From the NCBI RefSeq assembly GCF_900114035.1, contig NZ_FORP01000042.1:1-36201 (forward strand): a DNA stretch of 36,201 bases, given 5' to 3'. How positions within the stretch are numbered: the stretch's first letter is position 1; each line of letters begins with the position of its first letter. Origin of the DNA: Amycolatopsis sacchari (GTDB lineage Bacteria > Actinomycetota > Actinomycetes > Mycobacteriales > Pseudonocardiaceae). Positions 8,156-16,541 of this stretch are shown in pieces. The translations under genes were made by a program, and so were the position numbers. The notes below the pieces were generated by a model. That model did no database searches, was not told the origin of the DNA, and saw only the letters and a program-made list of their open reading frames with translations.

Positions 8156-8641
8156 ATGGTTGAACGCCATCGCCGGCGTCGCGCAAGCGAGCAGGAAGAA
8201 CGGAATAGCTGGTGGCAGGCTGACCAGGGCTCGGTCGCGTCGGAAGTCACACTCGTCGCCCCGTTGCTGATCATGCTCCTGGTGTTCGTCGCCGTCGTCA
8301 TCCACCGTGGTGTCGACGCTCGAATCCGCATCGACGACGCTGCTCACCATGCCGCTCGCGCCGCGAGCATCGAACGAACCACCGCCGCCGCGAGCAGCGC
8401 CGCCCAGTCCACGTCGCGCGCCGCCCTGGCCGAAGCCGGAGTAACCTGCCGATCCTTCTCCACAACCACAACAACCGCCGGCCTGCGGCCTGGCGGCACC
8501 GTGTCGGTGACCGTCGTCTGCGAGGTCGATTTCGGCGACGCCCTCATGCTTGGCGTCCCTGGCCGGAAGCAGCTGTCAGCGACCGCGACCGAGCCGATCG
8601 ATGTGTGGCGCGCGACGGCGAGCAATGGGGCCTCGCCATGA
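8156..8641 (+). CDS. TadE/TadF-like pseudopilin
   Basis: A 161-residue second pseudopilin with a basic leader and GSVASEVTLVAPLLIMLLVF. Cleavage after Gly25 gives Glu30 at +5. A helix and an exported domain follow, with two cysteines (ATTER-side C in VTCRSF and VVCEVDF) that may form a disulfide. The ATG at 8156 is chosen. A GTG at 8147, overlapping the previous stop, is a plausible alternative that adds three residues. The 3' end overlaps the next gene by four bases. Confidence 0.8.
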   Translation: MVERHRRRRASEQEERNSWWQADQGSVASEVTLVAPLLIMLLVFVAVVIHRGVDARIRIDDAAHHAARAASIERTTAAASSAAQSTSRAALAEAGVTCRSFSTTTTTAGLRPGGTVSVTVVCEVDFGDALMLGVPGRKQLSATATEPIDVWRATASNGASP

Positions 8642-9084
8642 CACGCGAGCGGTGGCCAGCTCAGATCGCGTGGTGGCGGGCCGATGAGGGCCGCGTGTCC
8701 GCCTTCGTCGTCGTGCTGGTCTCGGCCATCCTTGCTCTTGCCGGACTGACCCTCGACGGTGGGCTCGCGCTCGCGGCCAAGGTCCGGGCGAACGGGCAGG
8801 CTGAGTCCGCCGCCCGCGCCGGCGCCCAAGCGATCGACCTCAACGCCTATCGGAGCAGCGGCACGCTCCGGCTGGTTCCCGCACAGGCTATCGCCATGGC
8901 TCAGAGCCACCTGGCCGCCGAGGGCGCCGTCGGCTCGGTCGCCATCTCCGGCGACACGGTCATCGTCACTATCACCGCCGCCCAGCCCACTCAATTGCTC
9001 GGCCTGGTCGGAATCAACTCCCTGTCCGTGCACGGACAGGGAAGTGCCCACCCCCAGCGCGGAATCACCGCGATCGAACCCTGA
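8638..9084 (+). CDS. TadG-like pilus-associated pseudopilin lacking the +5 glutamate
   Basis: A 148-residue protein in third place of the pseudopilin group. Its leader ends at GRVSAFVVVLVSAILALAGL: the predicted cleavage glycine (Gly18) is kept, but position +5 is Phe23 instead of glutamate. The next part, LDGGLALAAKVRANGQAESAARAGAQAIDLNAY, is the standard sequence of TadG/Rv3654c-type proteins after the helix. Loss of the +5 glutamate is usual for this third subunit, which may therefore insert without polymerising. The ATG overlaps the previous stop (ATGA). Confidence 0.8.
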   Translation: MTRERWPAQIAWWRADEGRVSAFVVVLVSAILALAGLTLDGGLALAAKVRANGQAESAARAGAQAIDLNAYRSSGTLRLVPAQAIAMAQSHLAAEGAVGSVAISGDTVIVTITAAQPTQLLGLVGINSLSVHGQGSAHPQRGITAIEP

Positions 9085-9097
9085 CGGAAGGGGACCC

Positions 9098-9463
9098 ATG
9101 CCAACCGACGACGAGGTCGAGCACCGCATCGAGGACGTCGACGCTCCGCGCACGGCGAGGCGGAAAGCCACTGCGCAGCAGGTCAACCAACTCGCGCACC
9201 GCAGGGCCGCGATCGTCGCTCAGCTCGAGGACATCGAGGGACAGCTCGGCGAGCTCATCGCGGAAGCCGAGGACGTGATCAGCGTCGAGGAACTCGCGCG
9301 GTTCACCGACCTGAAGACCGCGGACTTGACGGAGTGGGTGGCCGGAGGCAAGTCCGCGTCCAGGTCCCGCACCTCGTCCGGAACGGGCACGCAATCGGCC
9401 GAACCGATCCCGGCGTCGCCCGTGGCCGGCGCCCGTGATCTCGAGGCCGCTCAGCTGACGTGA
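9098..9463 (+). CDS. Small helical, HTH-like protein of the pilus locus, unknown function
   Basis: A 121-residue soluble protein. Residues 25-55 are a charged helix of coiled-coil character (RRAAIVAQLEDIEGQLGELI). The segment that follows, ISVEELARFTDLKTADLTEW, has the spacing of a helix-turn-helix. The last 40 residues are Ser/Thr/Pro-rich and probably disordered. It lies between the last pseudopilin and the LysM-BTAD protein, separated by 13 and 7 bases, so it belongs to the same transcript. It could be a DNA-binding partner of the downstream regulator, but I do not recognise the family. GGAAGGGG precedes the ATG at 9098. Confidence 0.7.
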   Translation: MPTDDEVEHRIEDVDAPRTARRKATAQQVNQLAHRRAAIVAQLEDIEGQLGELIAEAEDVISVEELARFTDLKTADLTEWVAGGKSASRSRTSSGTGTQSAEPIPASPVAGARDLEAAQLT

Positions 9464-9470
9464 GGGAACC

Positions 9471-12119
9471 ATGACCGGCAGTTCGATGCATACCGCCAGC
9501 CACGTTGTCGGCGTGGCAGCCCGGATGCTCCGGGGGCTACTCGCCGCGCTGATCCTGCTTGCGCTGCTGTGCGGCCTGCCATGGGCGCTCGTGCGGCTCA
9601 TCGGGTGGCCGCTGCCCGATCACCTGCCGACTCTCGCGGAGGTCCAAGGGGTTCTGTTCGGCCCGATGACCGCGACTTTCCTGCTGGACTTCCTCGCCTG
9701 CGTCGCCTGGGTGTTGTGGGCGCTGTTCGTGGCAGACGTGGCTCGTTATGCCGTTGAGCTTGCTCGCGACCTGCACGCGCCGGATGTCCTCACCGCCGGC
9801 CCGCTTCGGCGGATCACGGTCGTCCTGGTCGGCGCGGTCCTCATCGCGGTCTTGGGCCACCGCCTCAGCCAGGGCGGGACCGCGGGAAACACCTTCAACG
9901 CTGACGTCGTCGCGACCGCCGAAGCCAAGCTCGTGGCCGACAAGCACGACGCAGTCCCACCGCGGTCGGTGGTAGTCCTGGCTCCGAACCCGGAAACCGG
10001 CGTGCACGACTCGCTGTGGCGGATCGCCCAGCGCACCCTCGGAGACGGCAGTCGCTGGCCAGAAATCTTCGAGCTCAACCGAGGCAAACCCCAGCCCGGC
10101 GGACGCGTGTTCGATCGACCCAGCTTGATCTTTCCCGGGGAGGAGTTCGAGCTGCCTTCGGACACGGCATCGACACCGCACGTTCGGCCTCCGGCTCCCG
10201 CCGAGCAGCCAGCACCCCGAGCACCACACCCGCCGCCAGTCCAAGACGCCCCACCTCCGCACCCCGCCGCCGACGTTGGGTTCCGATGGGGCGATGAGCT
10301 GTTCGTCGGGCTCGGATTGGCGTCCGCGGTCAGTGCGGCCCTGGTCCTGGCGCGCTGCCACCGCAATCGCCGCTATCGACCTGGCAGTGGCGATCGCACT
10401 TACCTGCCGGTCGCGCCGGTGGTGTACCAACTCCGGCTGGCCCATCTGCGCGCCACCCAGGACGACGACGGTCTGGGCAGCGAGCCGCCGAAAGCGCCTG
10501 TAACGCCGCTCGCGCACGACGGCAGCCTGCCCGTCGGCATACGCGACGGCCGGGAAATGGCGCTGGACCTGGCCGTGTCCCGTGGACTCGGCCTCATCGG
10601 CGAGGGCGCAGCGGCCGCGGCGCGTGCACTGCTCGTGTCAGCCGTCGCGGCGACTCCTGAATCTCGCGTCATCTGCCCGGCCGAAGACGCGGCCGCGCTG
10701 CTGGGCCGCCGGACGGATCAAGACGTCCCTCCGGCTAATTTCCAGGTCGTCGCCGACATCGAGGCGGCTTTGGACGAACTCGAAGCCGAGACACTGGCTC
10801 GCGCCCGGCAGGCAACAGCCCCTCACACCGATCGTCGACCTCCGGTCGTGCTGGTCGCCCGCTCACTCCAACAGCACCGACAGCGGCTGCAGGCGATTCT
10901 GGACAACGGATCGGACTTCGGCGTGACCGGGTTGCTGCTGGGTCAGTGGCCGGCGGGCATCACCGCCTATGTCCGGGGCGACGGCACCGTGTCCGCGACC
11001 AATCCCGGCCCGGGCGAGCGCCTGCGCGGCACGTCGATGTTCCACCTCGGCGAAGACCACCTCGAAGAGTTGCTTACCCTGCTACGTCAAGCGCGAGGAC
11101 CGCACGAAAACGACCGGAAGACCACATCCGCACGGGAATCCGGGCTCGAACTCCTGGCGGTGCACAGCGCCAGCGAGCAGACTGACGCGCGGCTCGAGAT
11201 CCTCGGCCCGGAAGACGACTCCTCCGATCCGCTCAGCGTCAATTCGGCTTCTCCTCGGCCGCACACGACCGAACACCAGCAGGATGCGCTCCCACCACTT
11301 CGGATCACGGTTCTGGGCCCGGTCCGGGTGTGGTGGCGTCCCGCGCTGGCCGACGCCAGTGAGGTCGTCGAGCAAGAGGTCACGTCGGCGTTCCAACCAC
11401 GGGTCCGCGAACTGCTGGTGTTCCTGGCCCTGCACCCCGACGGCGTCAGCCGCGAGGCCCTCATCGCGGCCCTGTGGCCCACGAGTCCATCCGAGAAGAC
11501 GACCAATGCCCTGAACACCAGCTTCAGTCGCCTGCGCCGCGCCGTAGGTGCCGCGACCGGTGGCACGCTCGCCGAGGTGGTGCTGACCGGAGAGGGACGC
11601 TACCGCCTCAATCCGGATGTGGTCGAGGTCGACTACCACCGATTCGCCGCCGCGGTAGCTGCGCGGCGCGCCGCCACAAGTCAGCATGAACGAACCGACG
11701 CCAACCGCCGGGCAGTGGAGTGCTACACCGGTTCGTTGGCCGATGGCATGAGCACGGATTGGATCGAGACCGCCCGGGAAGCCATTCGCCGCGACGCGAT
11801 CGATGCGGTCGCCGCGCTCGCCCGCGCCTTGGTCGAGGAGGATCCGTTGCAGACCATGGATCTTCTGGAGATGGCGCGCGCCTTCGACCCGCACAATGAG
11901 CTGATCTACCGCGACATCATGCGACTGCAGGAACGCCTTGGGCAACTGGATGCGATCCCCCGAACGCTGGCTCTGCTCACCACTCGCCTCGCCGAGGTCG
12001 ACGACCGCCCCAGCCCCCAAGCCATCGACCTGGCCGAGCGCCTGCAACGCCGCCACGATGCCCACCAGGACACCGCCGCGCCATCATCGGCTGATCGCGG
12101 TTACAGCAAGACCAGATGA
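9471..12119 (+). CDS. Membrane protein joining LysM domain to SARP-type wHTH/BTAD output
   Basis: An 882-residue protein. Hydrophobic helices lie at about 20-42, 66-92 and 114-131. A LysM-type domain follows at about 166-228 (HDSLWRIAQRTLGDGSRWPE), then a Pro-rich linker, a fourth helix at 278-296 and a basic stop-transfer patch (RCHRNRRYR). The C-terminal part holds an OmpR/SARP-like winged helix from about 610 (ITVLGPVRVWW, then VRELLVFLALHPDGVSREAL) and a BTAD helical domain (about 690-850). The topology puts LysM outside and BTAD inside, consistent with a one-protein sensor linking cell wall to transcription. The middle region (about 330-560) resembles a degenerate P-loop-less ATPase fold found in this protein group. 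It is the last gene of the pilus operon. Confidence 0.85.
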   Translation: MTGSSMHTASHVVGVAARMLRGLLAALILLALLCGLPWALVRLIGWPLPDHLPTLAEVQGVLFGPMTATFLLDFLACVAWVLWALFVADVARYAVELARDLHAPDVLTAGPLRRITVVLVGAVLIAVLGHRLSQGGTAGNTFNADVVATAEAKLVADKHDAVPPRSVVVLAPNPETGVHDSLWRIAQRTLGDGSRWPEIFELNRGKPQPGGRVFDRPSLIFPGEEFELPSDTASTPHVRPPAPAEQPAPRAPHPPPVQDAPPPHPAADVGFRWGDELFVGLGLASAVSAALVLARCHRNRRYRPGSGDRTYLPVAPVVYQLRLAHLRATQDDDGLGSEPPKAPVTPLAHDGSLPVGIRDGREMALDLAVSRGLGLIGEGAAAAARALLVSAVAATPESRVICPAEDAAALLGRRTDQDVPPANFQVVADIEAALDELEAETLARARQATAPHTDRRPPVVLVARSLQQHRQRLQAILDNGSDFGVTGLLLGQWPAGITAYVRGDGTVSATNPGPGERLRGTSMFHLGEDHLEELLTLLRQARGPHENDRKTTSARESGLELLAVHSASEQTDARLEILGPEDDSSDPLSVNSASPRPHTTEHQQDALPPLRITVLGPVRVWWRPALADASEVVEQEVTSAFQPRVRELLVFLALHPDGVSREALIAALWPTSPSEKTTNALNTSFSRLRRAVGAATGGTLAEVVLTGEGRYRLNPDVVEVDYHRFAAAVAARRAATSQHERTDANRRAVECYTGSLADGMSTDWIETAREAIRRDAIDAVAALARALVEEDPLQTMDLLEMARAFDPHNELIYRDIMRLQERLGQLDAIPRTLALLTTRLAEVDDRPSPQAIDLAERLQRRHDAHQDTAAPSSADRGYSKTR

Positions 12120-12149
12120 CCGCCATCACCGCGCAGCAACCCCGTCTCC

Positions 12150-12608
12150 TCAGGCAGGACGAGATGGACGAGCATCGTCGCCGTCTTCATCGGAATGTCC
12201 GCCGTGCGAGTCGTTCTCACGGCTGTGCGTCTGGGCCCGCGCGAGCAGATCGGGATGTGCGCGGGTCCAGGCGATCAGCGGCTCCGCCGCATCGAGTGCC
12301 TCGGCGACCGCCGGATTCAACGAGTATTCGACTTCCGGCGGAAAAGACTTCGTACTGCGCTCCCGGATGACCAACCCCTGCATGCGCATCTTTTTCAGCG
12401 TGCGCGCCAGAATGCTATCGTGCAGGACGGGTTGTTTATCCGTCCAGTTCTCATCGATGAAATACGAGTTGACCGTGGAAAGAATTTCTACTCGCCGCAA
12501 CGGGCCAGCCCGGAGTGCCACCACGATCGCCGGCACCCACTTGTCCCCGAACAGGTTTCTCAAGTCGTACAGGCCCCGCGGAAGCCTGTCGTCTCGCTCC
12601 GTCACCAC
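12150..12608 (-). CDS. HxlR-family winged-helix transcriptional regulator
   Basis: About 152 residues with the HxlR layout: LYDLRNLFGDKWVPAIVVAL, a recognition region (LHDSILARTLKKMRMQGLV) and the wing (RERSTKSFPPEVEYSLNP). Family members bind DNA as dimers and usually control a neighbouring gene or sense small electrophiles. The family's frequent N-terminal cysteine is missing, and an insertion of about 15 residues (VNSYFIDENWTDKQP) interrupts the usual helix spacing. The GTG at 12608 or the adjacent GTG at 12605 may be used; GGGGAGG lies immediately upstream and favours 12605. The gene converges on the LysM-BTAD gene with a 30-base gap. It may act on its own promoter or on the AT-rich region at 13030-13325. 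Confidence 0.85.
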   Translation of the reverse strand: MVTERDDRLPRGLYDLRNLFGDKWVPAIVVALRAGPLRRVEILSTVNSYFIDENWTDKQPVLHDSILARTLKKMRMQGLVIRERSTKSFPPEVEYSLNPAVAEALDAAEPLIAWTRAHPDLLARAQTHSRENDSHGGHSDEDGDDARPSRPA

Positions 12609-13036
12609 GCCTCCCCACGTGTGCCGACCCGGGCCGTCGAGGTAGCCCTGTCGCTCTCATCAACGAAGGCACCTCGACAAGCCCACGCTACGCCAAACGG
12701 AGCAACGCGCCCAACCGTAGAACTACTCAACCCGCACCCCTCCGGGCATCCACGACCAGCGGCCGAGCTGGTGGAACCGGCCGAGGCTACGAGTCATACG
12801 GGGATCACCTGGGGGATCAACATGGGGTTCATATCGGGGCGCCGATTAGAGCGTCACGGCACCGCGGCACGGAACCACCTGGTCAGGCCACCATTAGAGG
12901 GATCCAGTGCTACCCCAGACTCGACCCGCCGCAAGGCGGTGAACACATCGGGGCCAGCAGGCGGGGCCGCGACGGCGGCCACTCGGGTGACCAAGGCAGC
13001 CACGCTGCACCCGCGGCTTCTCGTTCCGCAAATGTA

Positions 13037-13164
13037 TGAATTAAATGCAATTCAATACGTTTCCCTTCGCTCTCAATAAAGGCTATTTCCTCCATCAAGC
13101 TGACACGCCCAGACCCCTGACCTGCGCAAACAGAGGAATAGGCTGCGTGAATTGCAATAATTCA
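13037..13164. repeat. Two matching TGAATT/AATTCA dyads about 110 bp apart
   Basis: The first dyad, 13037-13054, is TGAATT-N6-AATTCA. The second, 13148-13164, is TGAATT-N5-AATTCA. Both are followed by AT and then CG within four bases (AATTCAATACG and AATTCAATCCG). The centres are about 110.5 bases apart, close to a whole-plus-half number of helical turns at 10.5 bases per turn. In a GC-rich genome two such AT-only palindromes are unlikely by chance. They are candidate operators for a repressor, possibly with looping, or replication/transfer-related sites. Confidence 0.5.
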
Positions 13165-13215
13165 ATCCGATCGCAAACACAGGAAAAGAGTCTTGAAAAT
13201 ACGTGGTCGAACCTA

Positions 13216-13245
13216 TTGCGCGCCGGGTGCATGTCGAGTCATAAT
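13216..13245 (+). promoter_or_regulatory. Candidate sigma-70-type promoter for the 13326 operon
   Basis: TTGCGC at 13216-13221 and CATAAT at 13240-13245 are separated by 18 bases, a fair match to -35 and -10 elements. It lies within the AT-rich block, about 80 bases before the first start codon of the downstream gene group. No other sequence in the interval fits better. The assignment is by pattern alone. Confidence 0.35.
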
Positions 13246-13325
13246 TGATTTGTCGCCGGGGGAACCGGAAATCACAGCCAATACGATGCCCGGCGTGAGC
13301 CATATTTCCAGAATGGAGTCCTGTC

Positions 13326-13478
13326 ATGCACTACGCCGACACCACAACCAACGACAACGGCACCGTGACCGCGTTTTGCTACTGCGGCTGGTCGGCCGTC
13401 CACGACACCCAGGAATCGGCCGACGCCGCCGCCGAATACCACCAGAACGACGACGCCGACGACTACGCCGCCGCGTGA
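13326..13478 (+). CDS. Small acidic protein with CYCGW motif, unknown function
   Basis: A 50-residue protein. It has a short CYCGW motif at residues 18-22, followed by an acidic C-terminal half rich in Asp and Ala (SADAAAEYHQNDDADDY). The two cysteines plus H26 and H39 could bind a metal; this is speculation from spacing. GGAG lies eight bases before the ATG, a good ribosome-binding site. It is the first gene after the AT-rich control region and ends 32 bases before the AAA ATPase gene, so it probably heads that operon. Short proteins with a C-x-C-G-W pattern recur in actinobacterial mobile elements, but I cannot assign a role. Confidence 0.7.
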   Translation: MHYADTTTNDNGTVTAFCYCGWSAVHDTQESADAAAEYHQNDDADDYAAA

Positions 13479-13510
13479 CCGGCCCCGATCAACGAAAGGA
13501 CTGACCCGCG

Positions 13511-14745
13511 ATGACCACGCCGCCCGCACCCACACCAGCACCGGCAACCGCTGGCACGACCGCCCCGGCCACGGGCGCGGCAGCCAGGCTGCGCAACGGC
13601 GAACTGCGCGCCATGGTCGCGCGGGTGCTGGCCGACAACCACGGCACGCCGTTGACCCCGCGCGCGATAGCGGCGAAACTCGGCGGCCGTTCGTCGGGTG
13701 CGGTCGGCAATGCGCTGAAAGCGTTGGCCGACCAGGGTCACGCGTTCACCGCATCCGCCGCGCCGCTGACCTACGGCGCGACCGCAACCACTGACACCGT
13801 CGCCGCAGCCACGATCACCCCCGCACCCCCACGGCGACCCGGCACCACCCGGGCAGCCCGTCCGAACAGGACCACCACGGCACCGGCCCCCGCTCTGGCC
13901 CCGGCAGCCACGGCACCCACCCCGGCCCCTGCGCCGGTCACCGGCCCTGTGACGCGTCCGAACGGGACCCCATACCACCCCCGGTTGTTGTCCGGGATGC
14001 CGGACGTCGTCGCGTTGCGGAAACTGCGGGATGCTGGAATTCCCGCCCTGATGTACGGCCCGCCCGGTACCGGGAAAACGTCGGTGGTCGAGGCCGCGTT
14101 CCCGGATTTGCTGACCGTGCAGGGTGACGGCGACACCACGGTCGCCGACCTGGTCGGTGAATACGCCCAGACTGTGGACGAGAACGGGACCGTGCGCTAC
14201 ACGTTCATCCACGGCCCGCTGGTCCGCGCGATGCGTGAGGGCCGGACCCTGTTCATCGACGACGCCACCCTGATCCCCCCGACCGTGCTCGCCGTGGTCT
14301 ACCCGCCATGGACGGCCGCCGCCAAATCATCATCAAAGCCAACGGCGGTGAAGTCATCGACGCCGCGCCCGGGTTCTATGTGGTCGCCGGGCACAACCCC
14401 GGCGTGCACGGCGCGGTGCTCACCGACGCCCTGTCATCCCGATTCGCCGCCCAGATCCACGTGTCCACCGACTACGACCTCGCCCCGCAGCTCAAGATCG
14501 ACAAGCGCGCGGTGAAGATCGCCCGGAACCTCGCCACCCGCCACGCTAACGGCGAAACCGGCTGGGCGCCCCAGCTCCGCGAACTGCTGGCCTTCCAGAA
14601 GATCGCCGACGTGCTCGGCGCCGAGGCCGCCGCCGGGAACCTGGTCGGCACTGCGCCGGAGGAGGACCGCGCGACCGTCGCTGCCGTGGTGCGGCAGGTG
14701 TTCGGCAAAGACCTCGCCCCTCTCGCCCTTGGCACCCGCATCTGA
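13511..14745 (+). pseudogene. MoxR-like AAA+ ATPase with N-terminal winged helix, frameshifted
   Basis: The first frame (13511 to about 14305) encodes a winged helix at residues 27-85 (ELRAMVARVLADN, then KLGGRSSGAVGNALKAL), a Pro/Ala/Thr linker and a AAA+ core with Walker A GPPGTGKT (183-190) and Walker B LFIDDATLIPP. After VLAVVYP the homologous sequence continues in another frame from ATG 14308 (MDGRRQIIIKANGGEVIDA, later GHNPGVHGAVLTDALSSRF with the sensor region) to the stop at 14745. Inserting one base in CCCGCC at 14302-14307 would restore YPAMDGRR. Uninterrupted, the gene would encode about 411 residues. It may be a genuine mutation or a sequencing error; no slippery heptamer is visible. 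It sits with a VWA-protein gene as MoxR-type ATPases usually do. Confidence 0.8.
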
Positions 14746-14772
14746 TCGAAGCTCTGTCCGAAAGGGACCGTC

Positions 14773-16521
14773 ATGAGCAACCACCTCGCGGACCCCGCCG
14801 CCCCCGGTACCGCCGTGTTCCCCACCCGGCCGGAATGGCTGACCTTGTCCGCTGCCCTGGCCGACGAGGTCCCTGTGATCGCCGACCGGGACGACCTGCT
14901 GGTCACTATCGCGCCCGGCGCGGGCGGAGGCGCGGCAGCCTGCTTCTACCCCGGCCCGGCGCTGATCGAGGTCGATGGCAACCACCTCAAGGTCGACCCC
15001 GCCACCGTCGACCCGGCCAACATCGGCGACCGCACCCGCTACGCGGCCACGTGGGGCGCCCTCACCCACGAATGCGGCCACGCCAAACACACCGCCTGGG
15101 ATCCACCCGAGGACGCCCCGCCCGGGGTAGTGGACGCCGCGATGCTGCTGGAAGAGGCGCGCATGGAGGCCGCGCAGATCCGCCGCCGCCCGGATGACCG
15201 GCACTGGCTGCGCGCGTGCGTGAAGGAGCTCGTCGCCGATGACCTGCACCTGTTCGCCGATCCGGCCACCACGCCGCAGATGACCTCCGCCGACGCCGCC
15301 CGCTCCGCCGCCCTGTTGCTCGGGCGGGCCGATGGCGGTGTGCTGACCGAGGCCGAAGTCGCCCCACTCGCCAGGGTCATCGAAGACGTGCTCGGCCCGG
15401 ACACCCTGTCCAAGCTGCGCGCGGTGTGGCGGGCCGCTCTGCACACAGCCGATGACGACGGCGAGACCATGCTCGACCTCGGACGCCAATGGTGCGAAAT
15501 CCTCGCCACCGATCCCAACCAGCCCACCCCGCCCGGCACCTCGGGAACGCCGAACGGCACCGGATCACCCGCCCCGAGCACGCCGTCGCCGATGGCGGAG
15601 GCGATCGCCACCGTACTGGACAACGTGGCTGCCAACGTCGCCCGGCAGCAACCGCCGGAGGACCCGACCGCGCGTGCCGCCGCCGCGCAGGCGCGCGAGA
15701 AAGCGGCCCAGAAGGAGGCCGACCGCGCTGCCCGGAAGACGTTCCGGGCAGGCGGACCCCGGGACGGCCGCACCGCCCTGGCCGGAACCCGGCCACCGAC
15801 CCAGGACGAACGCACCGCCGCCCGCGTGCTCGCCCGTGCCCTGGACAGCGCCGGGGCGCGCGAACGGAGCGCGGTCAAGACGACCTCGGTGGTCCCGCCG
15901 GGGCGGTTGCGGATGCGCGGCGCGCTGGCCGCCGACGCTCAGCGCGCCGCCGGGGCCCTACCCACCGCCGAACCGTTCACCCGCATCACCCGTACCGCGA
16001 CCCCCACCCCACCACTCCGGCTCGGCATCGCGTGCGACGTGTCCGGAACCATGCGCTGGGCCCGCGACCACGTCGCCTCCGCCGCCTGGATCCTCGCGAC
16101 CGCCGCCCGGCACACCCGCGTGCCCGCCGACACCGCCACCGTGATCTTCGGCAACCACGTGCGGCCCCTGACCCACCCAGGCCGAACCCCGGCCGTGGTG
16201 ACCGAGTTCAAGTCCGACGACAACTGGGAAGACATCCCCACCGCCATTGCCGCCGTCGACGGTGCGCTCGGCCTGTCCAGCCCCGGCGCAGCCCGGCTGC
16301 TGGTCGTCGTGTCCGACGGCCAGTTCCGGGACCAGCCCCGGGCCGAAGGCCAGAAGCGGCTCAACCGGCTACGCGCCGCCGGGTGTGCGGTGCTGTGGCT
16401 GACCACCAGCAAGAGCGACACGCCGCTCGACGGGGCACGCGTGCACCTGCTCACCGACCCGTCCACCACCGCCCAGGCGATCGGACGCGCCGCGACCGCC
16501 GCCCTGCGCGTGGCCCACTGA
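14773..16521 (+). CDS. VWA-domain protein with N-terminal HEXXH metalloprotease-like region
   Basis: A 582-residue protein with two recognisable parts. The N-terminal region has a zinc-protease signature HECGH at 99-103 (THECGHAKHTAWDPP), with possible third ligands in LLEEARMEA (127-132). The C-terminal part is a von Willebrand A domain from about 415 with a MIDAS-type D-x-S-G-T (CDVSGTMRW, D422) and VVVSDGQF. A Pro/Ala-rich charged linker joins them, as in CobT-like proteins. VWA proteins are partners of MoxR ATPases, and the AAA gene ends 27 bases upstream. A working hypothesis is an ATPase-driven complex that remodels or cleaves a target. The broken ATPase frame raises doubt whether the pair is functional in this strain. 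Confidence 0.82.
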   Translation: MSNHLADPAAPGTAVFPTRPEWLTLSAALADEVPVIADRDDLLVTIAPGAGGGAAACFYPGPALIEVDGNHLKVDPATVDPANIGDRTRYAATWGALTHECGHAKHTAWDPPEDAPPGVVDAAMLLEEARMEAAQIRRRPDDRHWLRACVKELVADDLHLFADPATTPQMTSADAARSAALLLGRADGGVLTEAEVAPLARVIEDVLGPDTLSKLRAVWRAALHTADDDGETMLDLGRQWCEILATDPNQPTPPGTSGTPNGTGSPAPSTPSPMAEAIATVLDNVAANVARQQPPEDPTARAAAAQAREKAAQKEADRAARKTFRAGGPRDGRTALAGTRPPTQDERTAARVLARALDSAGARERSAVKTTSVVPPGRLRMRGALAADAQRAAGALPTAEPFTRITRTATPTPPLRLGIACDVSGTMRWARDHVASAAWILATAARHTRVPADTATVIFGNHVRPLTHPGRTPAVVTEFKSDDNWEDIPTAIAAVDGALGLSSPGAARLLVVVSDGQFRDQPRAEGQKRLNRLRAAGCAVLWLTTSKSDTPLDGARVHLLTDPSTTAQAIGRAATAALRVAH

Positions 16522-16541
16522 AACCGGAAGGAGGTGCCCCC

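Larger units (their letters stand above)
12609..13325. other. Long non-coding interval with an AT-rich promoter-proximal half
   Basis: No convincing gene was found in this 717-base interval. The first 420 bases have the high GC of the neighbours but no ribosome-binding site or protein-like frame, and may be decayed sequence. From about 13030 to 13325 the base composition changes abruptly to AT-rich, with many A/T runs, unlike anything else in the window. This second half contains two inverted repeats and a candidate promoter, listed separately, and leads into the small gene at 13326. It may hold the control region, or an origin-like region, of the following operon. Confidence 0.5.

Noticed and set aside
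12195..13079. A 294-codon plus-strand open frame opposite the HxlR gene and into the intergenic region
   Set aside because: It covers the HxlR gene on the other strand, has no protein-like composition or ribosome-binding site, and its C-terminal part runs through AT-rich control DNA. It is a GC-driven shadow frame.
14296..14312. Programmed -1 ribosomal frameshifting in the AAA ATPase gene
   Set aside because: No slippery heptamer of X-XXY-YYZ form and no obvious downstream pseudoknot. A base deletion or sequencing error is simpler.
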